Part shown: positions 14,070 through 16,670 of the stretch, piece after piece | Layout: each line of letters starts with the position of its first letter | Position numbering within the stretch: the first letter of the stretch is position 1 | Assembly: GCA_001584585.1 (NCBI GenBank) | Contig: LSYV01000048.1 | Span: forward strand, 141,799 to 158,468 | DNA length: 16,670 nt | Source of the DNA: Gonium pectorale | Lineage: Eukaryota; Chlorophyta; Chlorophyceae; Chlamydomonadales; Volvocaceae | Direction of reading: 5' to 3' | Made by a program: the position numbers and the translations under genes | Notes under the pieces: model-generated | The model's database searches: none | Seen by the model: the letters and a program-made list of their open reading frames with translations, nothing else | What the model was told of the DNA's origin: nothing

Positions 14070-16670
14070 TCATGCCGCGGCTTTCGCCCGCCGGACCAGC
14101 AATCCTGGGCTCCCGCTGATGTGCACCTGCGCCTCACCAGCCGCCTCCAGCACCACCACCGCGTCAGCGTCGGCTCCAGCGCCGCCACCGCCACCGCCAC
14201 TATCGGGGCCGGAGGCGCCCCCCGCCCGGCACGACACCACGCGCAGCGACGCCCCCGCCGCCACGCTGCCGCCAAAGGCGCTTCCGCCGCCGCCGCCGCC
14301 GCGGCCGGGCATGCCCGGCAGCGCCGCCGCCGCCGCAAGCCGAGCCGCCAGCTCCGGTGATGAGGTGATTAAGGGTAGCGCCGGTGGCGGCAGCGGCGGC
14401 GCCAGCGTAAAGCTGCACCGCTCAAGCGCCAGCTCCCCACCGTCACCAACCGCAACCGCATGCGACAGCTCGCAGTCCGACAACGTCACACGTGACCCGC
14501 CGCCGCCACCGCCGCTGCCGTTGCGACCGCCACCACCGGCGCCAGCCAGACCCGGCCCTAGCCCCAGATCCGCCGACCCCGCCCCGAACTGCGAGGCGGC
14601 TGGGTGTATGGTGAGGCCTGCGCGGCAGTCGGTTCGTCCCAGCACGCAGCCCTGCAGCTGTGCGGATGCGCCCGCGGAGGCCTCCAGGTTGGATGCGTGG
14701 CCCGCCAGGAAGCAGCCCAGGGCGGAGAAGCGGGAGCCGGACACAGCCTGGGTTTGTTTGAGGGGGCAGGGCGAAGGCAAGGTTAGGGGGCAGGCAAGGA
14801 AGGTGTCAGGACACGGCAATCAGCAGCACCAGATATGTGACGATACAAGGAGGACGGACAGGTAAGGGAGGGTGCGGAGGGCCGCTACCAAGTAGAAGGT
14901 CCGCCTGGTGCGGAGACCCACGGCAGCGATGACGGGCGCCCAGGAGGCAATGGCACGTGGGGTGGCGGGCAAGGGTGTGCGCGAGGGGAACCCCACCCCT
15001 CCCGCGCCTCATCTCGCCGGGGCTGCCGCGCCCATGCTCCCCTGGGCATATTGTCTGAAGCGCTGGGCTCAACGTGCTACACAAAGCAGCATGCTCCCAG
15101 TGGATCCAAACGCATCGTATCGCCGACTCAAGCACCCTGCCTGCCTGCCCGCCCGCCCACCCTGCCGCCGCACCTGCACCCCCATCATGGAGCCCGCCGC
15201 CCCTAGCAGCCGGCTGCCCACCGCCCGGACCTCCGCGTCAATGGCCACCACGCCCGCTGAGGCGTAGCCCTGTGCGGAGGGGGTTCAGCACCTTAAGAGT
15301 GGACGGAGGCAAGAGCCGAAGTGCGGACGGGGGCGGGACGGAGGGGGGGACGGAGGGGGGACGGGGGGGGGGCGGAGGGCGGGGGGGGGGGTGGTGGAGC
15401 GGGGATGGGGGCAGAGGTGAGGGAGTTGAAGGCTTTCGCACTCGAGTAGCCAGGGGCTCATGCCTTCATGGTGGAGGGAACCGATGTATGGCGTCCCCAC
15501 TACAAAAGCTCTGCCCTCCCCTTAACACACACACACACACACACAATTATACACAGCAACTCTGGCCGCACCAACCCCCCACCCTTCCACGCACGCACCA
15601 CACACACAGCCACACACGCTCGCGCACCTCGAGCTCGCAGCAGTCGAGGTGCAGCGAGGAGCGCAGCGTCGCCACCGCCGCGTTGGCGCCGCCGCGCAGC
15701 CGACAGTAGCGCGCAGTGACGGCCGGCGAGCCGCTGCGCCCACCATCGCCACCACCAGCGGCACCAACGCTGGCGGCGGCAGCCGCAGCGGCGGCGGCCC
15801 CGGCGGCGCCGCTGCCGTCAACGCGCAACAGGTCCCGGTCACGGCCGCCAGCGGTTACGTTGCAGTCCTCCAGCTCCAGGGAGGGCCCGTCGCCGGCGGC
15901 GCCGCTGCCGTACCCAAAGACGCCGCCGCTGAGCCGCGCAGTGGTGGTGGCGACGGCTCCCGGCGCCGTGGCCGCTGCGGAGGGCGCGGGCGCCTGCTGC
16001 GGCGGCTGCGCGGTCACCGTGATGAGGGCAGACGGCTGCAGGCAGGACGCGGGCATGGCGGTGGCCTGGCGCCACCAGCTGGCGGCCTCGGCGTCCACAA
16101 CCTGACACGAGAGGGGGGGGCGTGGGGAGGGGAGGCAGAGGTGGGGGGCGCCAAGTGAACAAAGGGGACGGAGGCAGCGGGGAGTTGGCGACACCTACGG
16201 TCGCAGAACCAGACCGTCACAGCTGCTGGTAGCAGACGAGGTTCCCAGGATGACACCCAACCCAAACCCCACGGCGCCCGCGCCCACCTCCACTCGCCGC
16301 AGCGCCACCCTCCGCCCGCTGACCACCACCCGGCAGCCGCCCGCCAGCTGCAGCGTCCCATTGGCCAACACAAGGTCGTCGCGACGGAGAACCAGGCAGC
16401 CGCCGCCGGAGGCGCCACCGGTACTGCCAGCGCCTGACGCCGCCGCCGGTATGCTCGGTGACGGGCGCTGCTGCGGCTGCGCCGCCAGAGGGGGCTGGCG
16501 GCCGGTGCGCGCCGCTGCCGCCGCCGACAGCGCGGCGTCTGCGTCGAGCATAGCCGCCCGTGCGTCCGCCAGGTCCAGCAGCTGCGTCCAGCCGGCCATG
16601 CGCAGACTGCTCGCTAGCACCAGCGAAGCCGAGTCCGACGAGGAGGAGGGCGACGAGGGAGAGGCCGCTG
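14070..16670 (-). CDS. Right-handed beta-helix (PbH1-type) repeat protein, 3' part of gene 3, four exons visible
   Basis: Exons on the minus strand are 16670-16288 (continues off the window), 16101-15628, 15269-15174 and 14747-14070 (TGA). About 542 residues are visible; the N-terminus is missing. After a Ser/Ala/Gln-rich linker comes a typical parallel beta-helix pattern of short strands with turns: DLVLANGTLQL, RVVVSGRRVALRRVE, LELEDCNVTAGG, VTARYCRLRGG, SGSRFSALGCFLAG, VTLSDCELSHAVAV, LALERCSFTLA, LRVVSCRAGG. Long Ala/Gly loops interrupt it, as in many algal proteins. The fold resembles pectate-lyase-like and carbohydrate-binding families, but no catalytic residues can be assigned, so enzymatic function is not claimed. 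Localisation is unknown because the N-terminus is absent. All inferred introns are phase 0. Its last codons recur as relics in copies A and B. Confidence 0.8.
14748..15173 (-). other. Third visible intron of gene 3
   Basis: 426 nt, phase 0, with donor GTGCAG|GTGCGG and acceptor AAACCCAG|GCTGTG. An alternative donor six bases earlier (GGG|GTGCAG) would also keep frame and drop two residues. Splicing joins SMMGVQ to AVSGSRFSALGC, continuing the beta-helix pattern. Confidence 0.72.
15328..15410. repeat. G-rich low-complexity tract inside a gene 3 intron
   Basis: The plus strand has runs of 5-10 G broken by GGAC, GGC or GGAT. The transcript is correspondingly C-rich and may serve as an extended pyrimidine tract for the acceptor at 15270. 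The template strand could form G-quadruplexes. Confidence 0.75.
15525..15544. repeat. (AC)10 microsatellite
   Basis: Ten perfect AC dinucleotides within an intron of gene 3, a likely length-polymorphic marker. Confidence 0.9.
16102..16287 (-). other. First visible intron of gene 3
   Basis: 186 nt, phase 0, with donor GTGGAG|GTGGGC and acceptor TCTCGTGTCAG|GTTGTG preceded by a good pyrimidine tract. The frame stays open for another 30 codons past this donor before a TAG, so a later donor (GTAGGT at 16197) is conceivable. That donor is phase 2 and does not fit the acceptor's phase, and the extra peptide does not look like beta-helix. Confidence 0.6.

Larger units (their letters stand above)
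15270..15627 (-). other. Second visible intron of gene 3, with simple-sequence tracts
   Basis: 358 nt, phase 0, with donor CTCGAG|GTGCGC and acceptor CCTCCGCACAG|GGCTAC. It holds a (CA)10 array (15525-15544) and a long G-rich plus-strand, C-rich transcript tract (15328-15410). Confidence 0.75.

Noticed and set aside
13951..14865. 304-codon plus-strand open frame, Pro/Ala/Ser-rich
   Set aside because: It is antisense to the gene 3 last exon and its flanking sequence; the minus-strand frame has the beta-helix pattern, a stop and a matching acceptor. The Pro-rich translation is what Gly-rich antisense codons give.
16198..16287. Extension of the first visible gene 3 exon to the TAG at 16197-16195
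   Set aside because: Ending at the GTAGGT donor gives phase 2, which does not fit the phase-0 acceptor at 16102. The earlier GAG|GTGGGC donor fits and preserves the beta-helix pattern.
1..16670. CRISPR array, tRNA, rRNA, telomeric repeats, transposase or integrase genes
   Set aside because: No regular repeat-spacer pattern, cloverleaf, rRNA core or telomere heptamer array, and no transposase-like translated motif was found on either strand by reading.

Overview
The window looks like nuclear DNA of a volvocine (Chlamydomonas-like) green alga. The evidence is the roughly 60% GC content, phase-0 introns with GTGAGG, GTGCGC, GTGCGG or GTGGGC donors, alanine/glycine/serine-rich coding sequence, TGTAA poly(A) signals, and above all a type of F-box-like plus ankyrin-repeat protein that I know as a large family in Chlamydomonas. 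The species cannot be fixed from sequence alone. Nothing here is bacterial, organellar or viral.

Layout. (1) 1-125: probably the last codons of a plus-strand gene. (2) 126 to about 3470: a gene-poor stretch with short tandem repeats and no convincing gene. (3) 4324-6206, minus: an intact two-exon F-box-like/ankyrin gene (gene 1), with a 3' UTR running to a TGTAA at 3509-3513. (4) 8263-10137, minus: a tandem paralogue (gene 2) in the same orientation. It is broken by an in-frame TAG and by a 14-nt palindromic insertion at the start of exon 2, yet keeps frame everywhere else. (5) 10138-12900: intergenic DNA with a duplicated promoter, an orphan copy of the 3' UTR module and a large repeat. (6) 14070-16670, minus: the 3' part of a right-handed beta-helix protein gene (gene 3), which runs off the right edge.

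How the pieces relate. All three minus-strand genes end in related 3' sequence although they encode two unrelated protein families. In each, the first TGTAA after the stop falls in the same conserved block (3471-3513, 7580-7626, 12858-12907), and a diverged fourth copy at about 10590-11420 has no gene attached. Two intergenic repeats (about 6885-7626 and 12165-12907) carry a decayed copy of the last codons, stop and early 3' UTR of a beta-helix gene. The simplest reading is a cluster built by repeated unequal exchange or tandem duplication, in which 3' ends were shuffled between families and one member between genes 2 and 3 was lost.

The products would plausibly be an SCF-type substrate adaptor (gene 1) and a beta-helix protein of unknown function (gene 3). 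I see no evidence of a single pathway or operon. Similarities described as homologous were aligned by eye; no database search was possible.
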